Assembly (NCBI RefSeq): GCF_001019615.1
Contig: NZ_JNBQ01000009.1
Location: 47,961 to 111,960, forward strand
Origin: Cellulosimicrobium funkei
Lineage (GTDB): Bacteria > Actinomycetota > Actinomycetes > Actinomycetales > Cellulomonadaceae
DNA length: 64,000 nucleotides
Direction: 5' to 3'
Below are positions 24,208-33,386 of the stretch, piece by piece. Numbering within the stretch: the first letter of the stretch is position 1; every line of letters starts with the position of its first letter. A model generated the notes under the pieces. It made no database searches. It worked only from the letters and a program-made list of their open reading frames with translations, and was not told the origin of the DNA. The translations under genes and the position numbers were made by a program.

Positions 24208-25608
24208 GTGGTCCATTCCTCACCCACCCCCCGCCCCGGTACCTCACCCACCCCCGGTACCTCACCCACCTTGCAGGACGATGCGAGCGACGACGCGCGC
24301 CGCACGTTCGTCGTCGACACCTCCGTCCTGCTGAGCGACCCCCGCGCGATCGGGCGGTTCGCCGAGCACGACGTCGTCCTCCCGGTCGTCGTCATCACCG
24401 AGCTGGAGGCCAAGCGCCACCACGCCGAGCTCGGGTACTTCGCCCGCAGCGCGCTGCGCATGCTCGACGACCTGCGCGTCAAGCACGGTCGGCTCGACGC
24501 CCCGATCCCCGTCGGTGACGTCGGCGGGACCCTGCGCGTCGAGCTCAACCACACCGACCCGGACGTCCTGCCCGCCGGCTTCCGGCTGGGCGACAACGAC
24601 ACCCGGATCCTGTCCGTCGCCGCGAACCTCGCGGCGGAGGGGCACGACGTGACGGTCGTGTCGAAGGACCTGCCGATGCGGGTCAAGGCGTCGGCGGTCG
24701 GGCTGCGCGCGGAGGAGTACCGCCACGAGCTCGCCGTGGACTCGGGCTGGACGGGCATGGGGGAGATCTCCTTCACGGACGCCGAGGCCGCGGCGCTCTG
24801 GGAGCACGAGTCCGTCGAGCTGACGAGCCTCGACCCGGAGGTCGTCGAGGCCGCCGGGCCGCTGCACTGTCACACGGGCCTCGTGGTGCACTCGCCGCGC
24901 GGCTCGGCCCTCGGCCGGGTCACCGCGGACAAGCACGTCCAGCTCGTGCGCGGCGACCGCGAGCTGTTCGGGCTGCACGGCCGCTCGGCCGAGCAGCGCG
25001 TCGCGATCGACCTGCTGCTCGACGAGTCCGTCGGCATCGTGTCGCTCGGCGGCAGGGCCGGGACGGGCAAGTCGGCGCTCGCGCTGTGCGCGGGGCTCGA
25101 GGCGGTGATGGAGCGCCGCCAGCACCGCAAGGTCATGGTGTTCCGCCCGCTCTACGCGGTGGGCGGCCAGGAGCTCGGGTACCTCCCCGGCTCCGAGGCC
25201 GAGAAGATGAACCCGTGGGCGCAGGCCGTCTACGACACGCTCGGCGCGCTCGTCTCGCCGCAGGTGCTGGACGAGGTGATCGACCGCGAGATGCTCGAGG
25301 TGCTGCCGCTCACGCACATCCGCGGGCGCTCGCTGCACGACGCGTTCGTCATCGTCGACGAGGCCCAGTCGCTCGAGCGCAACGTGCTGCTCACGGTCCT
25401 CTCCCGCATCGGGCAGTCGTCGCGCGTCGTCCTCACGCACGACGTCGCGCAGCGGGACAACCTCCGAGTGGGGCGGCACGACGGCGTCGCCGCGGTGATC
25501 GAGGCGCTCAAGGGCCACCCGCTGTTCGCGCACGTGACGCTCACGCGCTCCGAGCGCTCGCCCGTCGCGGCGCTCGTCACGGAGATGCTGGAGTCGATCG
25601 AGGTCTGA
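24208..25608 (+). CDS. PIN domain-PhoH-like ATPase fusion
   Basis: A 466-residue protein from GTG 24208. After a Thr/Pro/Ser-rich tail, a PIN nuclease domain runs from ~32 to ~165 ([11 protein letters not shown] with the first acidic residue D37, ITELEAKRH, and GDNDTRIL with the later acidic residues). A PhoH-type P-loop ATPase follows with Walker A GRAGTGKS near residue 285 and the Walker [10 protein letters not shown] near 383, and ends in [15 protein letters not shown]. Proteins of this architecture are linked to RNA unwinding and cleavage in actinobacteria. No toxin or antitoxin partner is adjacent. Confidence 0.9.
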   Translation: MVHSSPTPRPGTSPTPGTSPTLQDDASDDARRTFVVDTSVLLSDPRAIGRFAEHDVVLPVVVITELEAKRHHAELGYFARSALRMLDDLRVKHGRLDAPIPVGDVGGTLRVELNHTDPDVLPAGFRLGDNDTRILSVAANLAAEGHDVTVVSKDLPMRVKASAVGLRAEEYRHELAVDSGWTGMGEISFTDAEAAALWEHESVELTSLDPEVVEAAGPLHCHTGLVVHSPRGSALGRVTADKHVQLVRGDRELFGLHGRSAEQRVAIDLLLDESVGIVSLGGRAGTGKSALALCAGLEAVMERRQHRKVMVFRPLYAVGGQELGYLPGSEAEKMNPWAQAVYDTLGALVSPQVLDEVIDREMLEVLPLTHIRGRSLHDAFVIVDEAQSLERNVLLTVLSRIGQSSRVVLTHDVAQRDNLRVGRHDGVAAVIEALKGHPLFAHVTLTRSERSPVAALVTEMLESIEV

Positions 25609-25617
25609 CCCGCCGCG

Positions 25618-25672
25618 AGGTAGAGGCCTGGCGATGACCAGGCCTCTACCTCGCGGTACCAGGCCTCTACCT
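25618..25672. repeat. 21-bp-period repeat forming a hairpin between convergent genes
   Basis: AGGTAGAGGCCTGG (25618-25631) pairs exactly with CCAGGCCTCTACCT (25638-25651) over a 6-nt loop. A second reversed unit lies at 25659-25672, exactly 21 bp on, and contains the TAG stop of the minus-strand FUSC gene (25667-25669). The design matches the arrays at 18552 and 19363 with a variant core. It may act as a bidirectional terminator. Confidence 0.85.
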
Positions 25673-27079
25673 CGGCGGACCGGGGATCTCGCTCGCGCGG
25701 GGGCGGGTCCGCGGGTGGACGAGGACCACCGCGAGCACGCCGACGACGGCGCCCAGGACCGTGTCGAGCGCGCGGTCGAGCGCGAGCGCGGCCGGGTCGG
25801 CCGGGTGCGCGAGCGAGGTCATGAGGAGCGCCATGGGCGTGATGGTGAGCATCGCGAGCCCGTAGTGGCGGCTCACGATGGTCTCGGTCACGGTCTGGAG
25901 CACCACGACGACCGCAGCCGTCCCCCAGAAGCCGAGCGGTGCGGCGAGGAGCGGCCACGCGAGCAGCGCGCCCGCGACGGTGCCGGCTCCCCGCTGCAGC
26001 GCCCGCACGACGGCGTGGCGCGCCGACTCGCCCTGGAGCACGGCGGTCGAGCCCATGGTCGCCCAGGCGCCGTGCCCGAGGCCGGCGACCGCGGCGACCC
26101 CGCCCGCGACGAGCCCGGAGACCCCGACGCGCGCCGTCGCGAGCCGCCACGGGCCACGGACGCGGGACCGCGCCTGGGCGGTGACGGAGGTGCGGACGGG
26201 CGCCGTGGCGTCCTCGCGCGGGGTGCCCAGGGCGACGAGCGCCCGCTCGATCTCGTCGAGCTCGCGGGAGAGCGCGGGGACGGCGCCGCGGGGCCGCCGC
26301 CACGACGCGTCGTCGGCGAGCACCTCGCGCGCCCGGGCGACGGCGACCCGTGCGGCGTGCGACCCGTGCGGGGAGGGCGCGGGCAGCGCCGTGTCGGTCG
26401 GGCGCTCGCCGGGGGCGACGTCCCCGCCACGCGACGCCTCCCGCGCGACGACCGCGACGGCGTCGGCCGCACGCCGGACGGCGAGGCGCGCGGGCGCCGT
26501 CGGCCGCACGAGTACACCGGCCATGCAGACGAGCCACGCGAGGAGCGCGCCGGACGAGCCGGCGAGCACGCGGGGGCCGAGGTCGGCGAGCGCCGGCGAG
26601 CCCGCGAGCCCTGCACCCGCGGCGAAGACGACGATCGTCGCGCCTGGCGGGCCGGTCCGGACGACGAGGCAGAAGGCCGTCGCGCCCGCGGCGAGCAGCG
26701 CGACGGCCGCCGTGGTCACGAGCGTGGTCACGCCGGCGGCGGCGAGGAGCGTGAAGATCGCGATCGTGCCGGCCATGAGGACGCCGACGGTGGCGAGGAG
26801 GCCGGCGCGGCGGCGGTAGGGGTCGTACCGGCCGTAGAGCGACGTGAGCGCGCCGAGGGAGGCGAACGCCGCGAGGTCGGGTCGGCCGAGCAGGCCCGGG
26901 ACGGCGATCGCGAGGGCGACCGCCGCACCGCACCGCAGCGCGGCGGCGAGGGTCGCGTCCGCAGGGCTCACGCGCAGCGCGTCGCGCAGGTGGGCGGGGT
27001 CGAGGACGTCCTGGGCGGCGGCACGCACGGGTGCGAGGCCGGGCAGCGTGGGGGAGGGGAGCGAGGAGAGGAGTGGCAT
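25667..27079 (-). CDS. FUSC-family membrane exporter (aromatic acid exporter type)
   Basis: A 470-residue protein starting at the ATG 27079. Two blocks of five to six membrane segments (about residues 45-190 and 315-455) flank a soluble charged middle region, the FUSC/AaeB layout. FASLGALTSLYGRYDPYRRRA in the first block and TMGSTAVLQGESARHAVVRALQRGAGTVAGALLA in the second are family hallmarks. Such proteins export aromatic carboxylic acids or similar organic anions. It is divergent from a MarR gene across a perfect palindrome, which suggests induction by a phenolic or acidic compound. Its TAG stop lies within a repeat unit. Confidence 0.85.
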   Translation of the reverse strand: MPLLSSLPSPTLPGLAPVRAAAQDVLDPAHLRDALRVSPADATLAAALRCGAAVALAIAVPGLLGRPDLAAFASLGALTSLYGRYDPYRRRAGLLATVGVLMAGTIAIFTLLAAAGVTTLVTTAAVALLAAGATAFCLVVRTGPPGATIVVFAAGAGLAGSPALADLGPRVLAGSSGALLAWLVCMAGVLVRPTAPARLAVRRAADAVAVVAREASRGGDVAPGERPTDTALPAPSPHGSHAARVAVARAREVLADDASWRRPRGAVPALSRELDEIERALVALGTPREDATAPVRTSVTAQARSRVRGPWRLATARVGVSGLVAGGVAAVAGLGHGAWATMGSTAVLQGESARHAVVRALQRGAGTVAGALLAWPLLAAPLGFWGTAAVVVVLQTVTETIVSRHYGLAMLTITPMALLMTSLAHPADPAALALDRALDTVLGAVVGVLAVVLVHPRTRPRASEIPGPPR

Positions 27080-27108
27080 GACCGGTCCACCGTACCGGTG
27101 ATTCGAAG

Positions 27109-27128
27109 GTGTTTCACCGGTGAAACAC
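27109..27128. promoter_or_regulatory. 20-bp perfect palindrome, probable MarR operator
   Basis: GTGTTTCACC-GGTGAAACAC lies midway between the divergent FUSC and MarR starts. It covers the expected -35 position of the leaderless marR promoter, so a bound MarR dimer could block both genes. Confidence 0.75.
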
Positions 27129-27142
27129 TGTGAGGTCCGCCC

Positions 27143-27148
27143 TATCCT
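27143..27148 (+). promoter_or_regulatory. -10 hexamer of a leaderless marR promoter
   Basis: TATCCT ends six bases before the GTG start at 27155, so the transcript should begin at or next to the start codon. There is no Shine-Dalgarno upstream, which agrees with leaderless translation. Confidence 0.65.
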
Positions 27149-27154
27149 GGGTCG

Positions 27155-27643
27155 GTGGACTACGTGGACCGCGTGCGAGCGGAATGGGCCCAGCAGCGGC
27201 CGGACCTCGACACCTCGACCTCCGCCGTCGGGGCGCGGCTGCGCCGTGCTGCTGGTCTCCTCGAGGGCGCGCTCGAGCGCTCGGCGGCGCGCCACGACGT
27301 CTCGCGCGCGGAGTTCGACGTTCTTGCCGCCCTGCGGCGCGCGGGACGCCCGCTGCGCGCGGGCGAGGTCACGACGATGACCGGCGCCCCCGGAGCGTCG
27401 ATCACCAAGCGCCTCGACCGGCTCGAGCGCGCGGGGCTCGTCGAGCGGACCGTCGCCGAGCGGGACCGCCGCGGCGTCCTCGTCGCCCTCACGCAGGACG
27501 GCGTCGCGCTCGTCGACGAGGTGTTCCCGCAGCAGCTCGAGCGGGAGCGCGCGGCGCTCGCGGACCTCGACGACGCCGAGCGCGCCGAGCTCGCGCGGCT
27601 CCTCGGCGTGGTGCTGCGCCGCCTCGACCCGGTCGAGTACTGA
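27155..27643 (+). CDS. MarR family transcriptional regulator
   Basis: A 162-residue winged-helix regulator. The DNA-binding part reads VSRAEFDVLAALRRAG, LRAGEVTTMTGAPGASITKRLDRLERAGLVER and the wing TVAERDRRGVLVALTQDG, as in MarR proteins. It begins at GTG 27155 directly downstream of a -10 hexamer. Divergent arrangement with the FUSC exporter and the palindrome between them indicate repression of itself and the exporter until a ligand, often a phenolic acid in this family, binds. Confidence 0.92.
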   Translation: MDYVDRVRAEWAQQRPDLDTSTSAVGARLRRAAGLLEGALERSAARHDVSRAEFDVLAALRRAGRPLRAGEVTTMTGAPGASITKRLDRLERAGLVERTVAERDRRGVLVALTQDGVALVDEVFPQQLERERAALADLDDAERAELARLLGVVLRRLDPVEY

Positions 27644-27662
27644 GCGCACGCCGAGACGCCGA

Positions 27663-27698
27663 GAGCCGGGCGGGGTGCGCGCGCACCCCGCCCGGCTC
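27663..27698. terminator. 36-bp perfect palindrome between marR and fumC
   Basis: An 18-bp arm (27663-27680, starting GAGCCGGGCGGGG) is followed at once by its exact reverse complement (27681-27698). It sits between two convergent stop codons and can serve both transcripts. Confidence 0.8.
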
Positions 27699-27724
27699 CA
27701 CGGCGGATCGGACGGTCCGAGGGC

Positions 27725-29170
27725 TCAGGCCTGCGGCGGGCGCGTCATCGACAGCACGTCGAGCGCCTCGTCGAGCTGCGCCTCGGTGACCTCGCCGCGC
27801 TCGACGAAGCCGAGGTCGATCACGGCCTGGCGGACGGTGAGGCCCTCCTTGACGGAGTGCTTCGCGACCTTCGCCGCCGCCTCGTAGCCGATGACGCGGT
27901 TGAGCGGCGTGACGATCGACGGCGACGACTCGGCCAGCGCGAGGGCCCGCTCGACGTTCGCCGTGATGCCCGCGACGGTCTTGTCCGCGAGGACGCGCGA
28001 CGCGTTCGCGAGGAGGCGGATCGACTCGAGGACGCCCTGCGCGATGACGGGGATCTGCACGTTGAGCTCGAACGAGCCCGACGCGCCGGCCCACGCCACG
28101 GTCGCGTCGTTGCCGATCACGCGCGCGGCGACCATGAGCACGGCCTCGGGCACGACGGGGTTGACCTTGCCCGGCATGATCGAGCTGCCCGGCTGCAGGT
28201 CCGGGATGAAGATCTCGCCGAGACCCGTGTTCGGGCCCGAGCCCATCCAGCGCAGGTCGTTGCAGATCTTGGTGAGCGAGACGGCGATCGTGCGCAGCGC
28301 GCCCGAGAGCTCGACGAGGCCGTCGCGCGAGGACTGCGCCTCGAAGTGGTCGCGCGCCTCCGTGAGGGGCAGACCCGTGTCCTCGACGAGCAGCGCGATG
28401 ACGCGCTGGGGGAACCCGGCGGGCGTGTTGATGCCGGTGCCGACGGCGGTGCCGCCGAGCGGGACCTCCGCGGCGCGGGGGAGCGCCGACTCCAGCCGCT
28501 CGACGCCGTACCGGATCGCGGCGGCGTACCCGCCGAACTCCTGGCCGAGCGTCACGGGCGTGGCGTCCATGAGGTGCGTGCGGCCCGACTTCACGACGGT
28601 CGCGAACTCCGCCGACTTGGCCTCGAGCGCCTCGGCCAGGTGGCCGAGCGCGGGCACGAGGTCGCGCACGACGCCGGCGGTCGCCGCGACGTGCACCGAC
28701 GTGGGGAAGACGTCGTTGGAGGACTGCGACGCGTTGACGTGGTCGTTCGGGTGCACGTCGCGCCCGAGCGAGCGCGTGGCGAGCGTCGCGAGGACCTCGT
28801 TCGTGTTCATGTTCGACGACGTCCCGGACCCGGTCTGGTAGACGTCCACCGGGAAGTGCGCGTCGTGCGCGCCGGAGGCGACCTCGTCGGCCGCGGCGAC
28901 GATGGCGGCGGCGACGTCCTCGTCGAGCACGCCGAGCTCGGCGTTCGCCCGGGCCGCGGCCTTCTTCACGCGCGCGAGGGCCTCGATGTGACCGCGCTCG
29001 AGCGGGGTGCCGGAGATCGGGAAGTTCTCCACGGCGCGCTGCGTCTGCGCGCGGTAGAGAGCCTGCGCGGGCACGCGCACCTCGCCCATCGTGTCGTGCT
29101 CGATGCGGTACTCGGTCGTCGGTGCGGCCTCGCCGGCGGCGGCGCCGGAGGCCTCGGGAGATGCAGTCAT
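27725..29170 (-). CDS. fumC: Class II fumarate hydratase
   Basis: A 481-residue enzyme of normal length for class II fumarases. [45 protein letters not shown] and the superfamily signature [15 protein letters not shown] (catalytic Ser loop) are all intact. It hydrates fumarate to malate in the citric acid cycle. The C-terminal FumC domain ([10 protein letters not shown]) ends properly. Its gene lies 98 bp downstream of the carbonic anhydrase gene with a terminator between, so it probably has its own promoter. Confidence 0.95.
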   Translation of the reverse strand: MTASPEASGAAAGEAAPTTEYRIEHDTMGEVRVPAQALYRAQTQRAVENFPISGTPLERGHIEALARVKKAAARANAELGVLDEDVAAAIVAAADEVASGAHDAHFPVDVYQTGSGTSSNMNTNEVLATLATRSLGRDVHPNDHVNASQSSNDVFPTSVHVAATAGVVRDLVPALGHLAEALEAKSAEFATVVKSGRTHLMDATPVTLGQEFGGYAAAIRYGVERLESALPRAAEVPLGGTAVGTGINTPAGFPQRVIALLVEDTGLPLTEARDHFEAQSSRDGLVELSGALRTIAVSLTKICNDLRWMGSGPNTGLGEIFIPDLQPGSSIMPGKVNPVVPEAVLMVAARVIGNDATVAWAGASGSFELNVQIPVIAQGVLESIRLLANASRVLADKTVAGITANVERALALAESSPSIVTPLNRVIGYEAAAKVAKHSVKEGLTVRQAVIDLGFVERGEVTEAQLDEALDVLSMTRPPQA

Positions 29171-29206
29171 GGGGCCATCCTGCCGCACCGCGCGCGGGCA
29201 CCCGCA

Positions 29207-29232
29207 ACCCGCGTGACGGAGGTCACGCGGGT
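29207..29232 (-). terminator. Hairpin between the carbonic anhydrase and fumC genes
   Basis: ACCCGCGTGAC (29207-29217) pairs with GTCACGCGGGT (29222-29232) over a GGAG loop. It follows the stop of the carbonic anhydrase gene on the minus strand. Confidence 0.6.
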
Positions 29233-29268
29233 CGCGGGCCGGGCCGGTCGCGCGTCGGCGTCGCGGCC

Positions 29269-29946
29269 TCAGGCGTCGGCGAGAGGCGCCTCGCCGACCT
29301 CGCCCACGACGTCGACCAGGTGGGCGCGGCCCTCGGCGAAGTCGTACTCGACGCCGACGATCGCGCAGCGCCCCTCCGCGACCGCGGCCGCCAGGCCCGC
29401 GGAGTACGAGTGGAGCATGTCGACCGTGTTGCGCACGTGCTCGCGGCGCAGCACGGCAGGGTCGAGGTTCTCGAGCGAGCCGTTGCCGGCGCCCGTGATC
29501 TTCGCGATCGACGGGATGACGCGGTCGACGACGGCCCGGACGAACCCGTCCGCCTGGGCACCCGTCGTGAGCGTCTCCACCGCGGCGCCCACGGCGCCGC
29601 ACGAGTCGTGCCCGAGCACCACGACGAGCGGCGCGGAGAGGATGTCCACGCCGTACTCGATCGAGCCGAGCACTGTGGTGTCGACGACGTGGCCCGCGGT
29701 GCGCACGACGAACATGTCGCCGAGGCCCTGGTCGAAGATGATCTCCGCCGCGACGCGCGAGTCCGAGCACCCGAACAGCACCGTGTGCGGGTGCTGCGCG
29801 GCCGAGGTCTCGCGGCGGCGGTCCGCGCCCTGCGAGGGGTGCAGCGGGGCGTCGGCGACGAAGCGGTCGTTGCCGGCTCGCAGCGTCGCCCACGCCTCGG
29901 CGGGGGTGAGCGAACGGACCGGCTGTGCGGGGGCGGGAGAGGTCAT
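29269..29946 (-). CDS. Beta-class carbonic anhydrase
   Basis: A 225-residue enzyme. Zinc ligands C60, H113 and C116 and the catalytic pair D62-R64 are in GCSDSRV and LGHDSCGAV. The start at ATG 29946 is chosen because GGGAG lies just upstream; ATGs at 29955 and 29958 lack such a site. It interconverts CO2 and bicarbonate for carboxylation reactions and pH balance. A second short conserved stretch ([14 protein letters not shown]) matches the beta-CA plant-type family. Confidence 0.92.
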   Translation of the reverse strand: MTSPAPAQPVRSLTPAEAWATLRAGNDRFVADAPLHPSQGADRRRETSAAQHPHTVLFGCSDSRVAAEIIFDQGLGDMFVVRTAGHVVDTTVLGSIEYGVDILSAPLVVVLGHDSCGAVGAAVETLTTGAQADGFVRAVVDRVIPSIAKITGAGNGSLENLDPAVLRREHVRNTVDMLHSYSAGLAAAVAEGRCAIVGVEYDFAEGRAHLVDVVGEVGEAPLADA

Positions 29947-30074
29947 GGCTCCCATCATCGCGCAGGTCGGGGCGTGCCCGACGTGCCCGTTCGCATGGCG
30001 GGCCGGGCCGGGGAGCGGTATCCATGAGGGGTGACACCCCGGAGACGGGGAAGCCGCGACCGAGGGGAGCTGAC

Positions 30075-31367
30075 GTGCGTCGACGCACCCGAGCGCTCGC
30101 CGTCCTGGTCGCCGTGGGGCTCGTGGCGCCGCTCGCCGCGTGCGGCCCGGGCGACGACGGGACGCCGGTGCTCACGTGGTACATCAACCCGGACAACGGC
30201 GGCCAGGCCGACATCGCCGCCTCCTGCACGGAGGCCGCCGGGGGCGCGTACCGGATCCAGACCGAGCTCCTGCCGCGCGACGCCGCGTCGCAGCGCGAGC
30301 AGCTCGCCCGCCGCCTCGCGGCGAAGGACTCGTCGATCGACATCATGAGCCTCGACCCGGTGTTCATCGCCGAGTTCGCGGAGGCCGACTTCCTCGCCCC
30401 GGTGCCCAGCGACGTCGCCGACGCGACGACGCAAGACGTCGTGCAGGGCGCGATCGACGCGTCGACGTGGAAGGACGAGCTGGTCGCCATCCCGTTCTGG
30501 GCCAACACCCAGCTCCTCTGGTACCGCAAGTCGGTCGCCGAGGCCGCAGGGCTCGACATGTCGCAACCCGTCACGTGGGACCAGATCATGCAGGCCGCAC
30601 AGGACCAGGACAAGCTCCTCGCGGTCCAGGGCGCCAAGGCCGAGTCGTTGACGGTGTGGATCAACGCGCTCGTCGAGGGCGCGGGCGGGCACATCCTCGA
30701 GAACCCGGAGGCGCCGGCGGACGAGGTGAAGCTCGGCCTCGACACCGACGCGGGCAAGGCCGCCGCGACCATCATCGGCGAGATCGGCACGTCCGGCGTC
30801 GGCGGCCCGGGGCTCCCGAGCGAGGACGAGCCGGCATCCCTGACGAAGTTCCAGGGCGACCGCGGGTCGTTCATGGTCAACTGGCCGTTCGTCTGGTCCT
30901 CCACCCAGGGCGCGGTCGACGCGGGGTCGCTCGACCAGTCCCTGCTCGACGACATCGGCTGGGCCCTCTACCCGCAGACCATGGAGGGCGACGACGCCCG
31001 CCCGCCCTACGGCGGCATCTCGCTCGGCATCGGCGCGTTCGGCAAGCACACCGACCTCGCGTACGAGGCGGCGCAGTGCATCGTCAGCCCGGAGAACCAG
31101 GCCGAGTACTTCGTGACCAACGGGAACCCCGCCGCGAGCATCAAGGCCTACGACGACCCCGACGTCCAGGAGGCCTTCCCGATGTACGACGTCATCCGTG
31201 ACTCGCTCGACCAGGCCGCCCCACGGCCGCAGACGCCGTTCTACAACGAGGTCTCCACGGGCCTCCAGCAGACGTGGTACCCGCCGGCGTCCGTCGACCC
31301 CGACACGACGCCGCAGGAGTCCACCGAGTTCATCACCGCCGTCCTGCGAGGGGAGCGACTCCTGTGA
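30075..31367 (+). CDS. lpqY: LpqY-like sugar-binding lipoprotein of an ABC importer
   Basis: A 430-residue lipoprotein. The GTG at 30075 is preferred to the in-frame ATG at 30024: it has AGGGGAG upstream and gives a compact signal peptide with lipobox LAAC, C23. The segment [33 protein letters not shown] and [20 protein letters not shown] parallels mycobacterial LpqY, the trehalose-binding protein of the LpqY-SugABC system. The gene order (binding protein, two permeases, ATPase) is the same too. The ligand is therefore probably trehalose or a related disaccharide. Its stop overlaps the next start (GTGA). Confidence 0.82.
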   Translation: MRRRTRALAVLVAVGLVAPLAACGPGDDGTPVLTWYINPDNGGQADIAASCTEAAGGAYRIQTELLPRDAASQREQLARRLAAKDSSIDIMSLDPVFIAEFAEADFLAPVPSDVADATTQDVVQGAIDASTWKDELVAIPFWANTQLLWYRKSVAEAAGLDMSQPVTWDQIMQAAQDQDKLLAVQGAKAESLTVWINALVEGAGGHILENPEAPADEVKLGLDTDAGKAAATIIGEIGTSGVGGPGLPSEDEPASLTKFQGDRGSFMVNWPFVWSSTQGAVDAGSLDQSLLDDIGWALYPQTMEGDDARPPYGGISLGIGAFGKHTDLAYEAAQCIVSPENQAEYFVTNGNPAASIKAYDDPDVQEAFPMYDVIRDSLDQAAPRPQTPFYNEVSTGLQQTWYPPASVDPDTTPQESTEFITAVLRGERLL

Positions 31368-32431
31368 ACGCCGGACCTCCCGCCGAGCCCGCACCCCGCG
31401 GCCGGCACGCCACGCCGTCGACCACCGCCGACGAGGCGCCGACCCGTCGCGGCTCCGAGTCCCGTCGCGAGTCCCGTCGTGAGTCCCGGGACGACTCCCG
31501 CGGCGCGCCCGACGCCGCGGCGAAGGCCGCGCGCAGCGACCGGGCCCGCGCCGAGGCGCGCCTCGGGTGGTACCTCGCCGGGCCGGCGTTCGTCGTCATG
31601 CTCGCCGTGACGCTGTACCCGATCCTCCAGGCGGTCTACGACTCGCTCTTCAACTACAAGCTCACCGCCCCGGACGACCGCGCGTTCGTGGGTCTGAACA
31701 ACTACGTCGTGATCCTCACGGACTCGGTGTGGTGGCGCGACCTCGGCGTCACGCTCTTCATCACGGTCGTCACCGTGCTCATCGAGCTCGTGCTCGGGTT
31801 CGCGCTCGCGCTCGTCATGCACCGCGCGATCAAGCGCCTGCGCGGGCTCCTGCGCACCGCGATCCTCGTGCCGTACGGCATCATCACCGTCGTCTCGGCG
31901 TTCGCGTGGTTCTACGCGTTCGACATCACGTCCGGGTACGTCAACCACTGGTTCGACTGGGTGCCCGGCATCGGACCGGACCTCAACTGGTTCGCGCAGC
32001 AGGGCACGAGCCTCTTCGTCATCATCGCGTCCGAGGTCTGGAAGACGACGCCGTTCATCTCCCTGCTGCTCCTCGCCGGCCTGGCGCAGGTGCCGGGCGA
32101 CCTCGAGGAGGCCGCGAAGGTCGACGGCGCGACCGCCTGGCAGCGGTTCACGCGCGTCATCGTGCCGAACATGAAGGCGGCGATCATGGTCGCCGTGCTG
32201 TTCCGCGCGCTCGACGCGTTCCGGATCTTCGACAACGTCTTCATCATGACGAACGGCGCGAACGGCACCGAGGTGCTGTCCCTGCTCGCCTACCGCACCT
32301 CGATCGGTCAGCTCCAGATCGGTATGGGCTCGGCCATCTCGGTGCTGCTGTTCCTGTGCGTCGTGCTCATCTGCTTCATCGCGATCAAGCTCTTCAAGGT
32401 GGATCTCGCCGGCGCGAGGGGGGAGAAGTGA
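31364..32431 (+). CDS. sugA: SugA-like ABC sugar permease
   Basis: A 355-residue permease. A ~68-residue hydrophilic N-terminal tail contains a tandem Ser-Arg-Arg-Glu repeat (encoded around 31450-31490) and is longer than usual. The membrane part has six segments, starting LGWYLAGPAFVVMLAVTLYPI, and the ATPase-coupling EAA loop EEAAKVDGATAWQRFTRVIVP. It forms the channel with the next permease. The GTG start overlaps the lpqY stop. Confidence 0.87.
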   Translation: MNAGPPAEPAPRGRHATPSTTADEAPTRRGSESRRESRRESRDDSRGAPDAAAKAARSDRARAEARLGWYLAGPAFVVMLAVTLYPILQAVYDSLFNYKLTAPDDRAFVGLNNYVVILTDSVWWRDLGVTLFITVVTVLIELVLGFALALVMHRAIKRLRGLLRTAILVPYGIITVVSAFAWFYAFDITSGYVNHWFDWVPGIGPDLNWFAQQGTSLFVIIASEVWKTTPFISLLLLAGLAQVPGDLEEAAKVDGATAWQRFTRVIVPNMKAAIMVAVLFRALDAFRIFDNVFIMTNGANGTEVLSLLAYRTSIGQLQIGMGSAISVLLFLCVVLICFIAIKLFKVDLAGARGEK

Positions 32432-33282
32432 TGGGCAGCGTCCTCAGCACCCGGGCCAAGGTCTGGTGGGCCGTCATCACGGTCGTCGTCCTCGTCGGGG
32501 CGCTCTTCCCCGTGCTCTCGATCTTCATGACGAGCTTCAAGGGGCCCAGCGACATCAACTCCGGGACGTTCCTGCCGCCGCAGTGGAGCACCGACAACTA
32601 CGAGCAGATCCTTGCCTCGGGCGGGTCGGCGCAGGAGCTGTTCCTCTCCGCGCTGCGCAACTCGATCGGCATCTCGCTCATCGCGACCGTCATCGCCGTC
32701 GTGCTCGCGACGCTGTGCGCGTACGCGATCGCGCGCCTGAACTTCCCGGGCAAGCGCCTCATCCTCACGACGGCGCTCGGCGTCTCGATCTTCCCGGTCG
32801 TCTCGATCGTCACGCCGCTGTTCAACCTGTGGCGCAACATCGGCCTGTACGACACGTGGCTCGGCCTCATCATCCCGTACCTGTCGCTCACGCTCCCGAT
32901 CTCCATCTGGACGCTCGCCGCGTTCTTCCGGCAGATCCCGTGGGAGCTCGAGCAGGCCGCGCAGGTCGACGGCGCGACCCCCTGGCAGGCGTTCCGCAAG
33001 GCGATCGTCCCCCTCGCGGCGCCCGGCGTGTTCACGACGGCGCTCATCGCGTTCTTCATCGCGTGGAACGACTTCGTCTACGGCATCTCGCTCACGTCGA
33101 CGAGCGCGGCCCGTCCGGTCCCGGCGGCGCTCGCGTTCTTCACCGGCGCGTCGTACTTCGAGGAGCCGACCGGCGCGATCTCCGCCGCGGCCGTCGTCGT
33201 GACGATCCCGGTCGTCGTGCTCGTCGTGCTGTTCCAGCGCCAGATCGTCTCGGGCCTGACCCAGGGGGCGGTGAAGGGATGA
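32431..33282 (+). CDS. sugB: SugB-like ABC sugar permease
   Basis: A 283-residue permease of normal length with six membrane segments. The coupling loop reads EQAAQVDGATPWQAFRKAIVPLAAPG and FFIAWNDFVYGISLT is the typical MalG-type end motif. The ATG shares its first base with the sugA stop (TGATG), so translation is coupled. A GGGAGAAG ribosome-binding site lies just upstream. Confidence 0.88.
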   Translation: MGSVLSTRAKVWWAVITVVVLVGALFPVLSIFMTSFKGPSDINSGTFLPPQWSTDNYEQILASGGSAQELFLSALRNSIGISLIATVIAVVLATLCAYAIARLNFPGKRLILTTALGVSIFPVVSIVTPLFNLWRNIGLYDTWLGLIIPYLSLTLPISIWTLAAFFRQIPWELEQAAQVDGATPWQAFRKAIVPLAAPGVFTTALIAFFIAWNDFVYGISLTSTSAARPVPAALAFFTGASYFEEPTGAISAAAVVVTIPVVVLVVLFQRQIVSGLTQGAVKG

Positions 33283-33386
33283 GGACCACCGCCCTGCCGA
33301 CCGCCCCGCTACCCGCCGCGGCACCGCCGCGCCCCGCCCGCGTCGTCGGGCACCGTGCCGCACGCCGAACCCGAGGAGAGAGCTGA
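33279..33386 (+). CDS. Possible 35-residue small ORF linking sugB and sugC
   Basis: An ATG overlapping the sugB stop (ATGA) opens a 35-codon frame rich in Ala, Pro and Arg. Its TGA (33384-33386) overlaps the sugC ATG (TGATG). The exact double overlap means ribosomes could pass from sugB to sugC through it. The peptide has no recognisable family and may have no function beyond coupling, or be chance. Confidence 0.35.
   Translation: MRTTALPTAPLPAAAPPRPARVVGHRAARRTRGES

Noticed and set aside
30024..30075. ATG at 30024 as the start of the LpqY-like protein
   Set aside because: It would add 17 hydrophilic residues before the signal peptide and has no good ribosome-binding site, while GTG 30075 has one.
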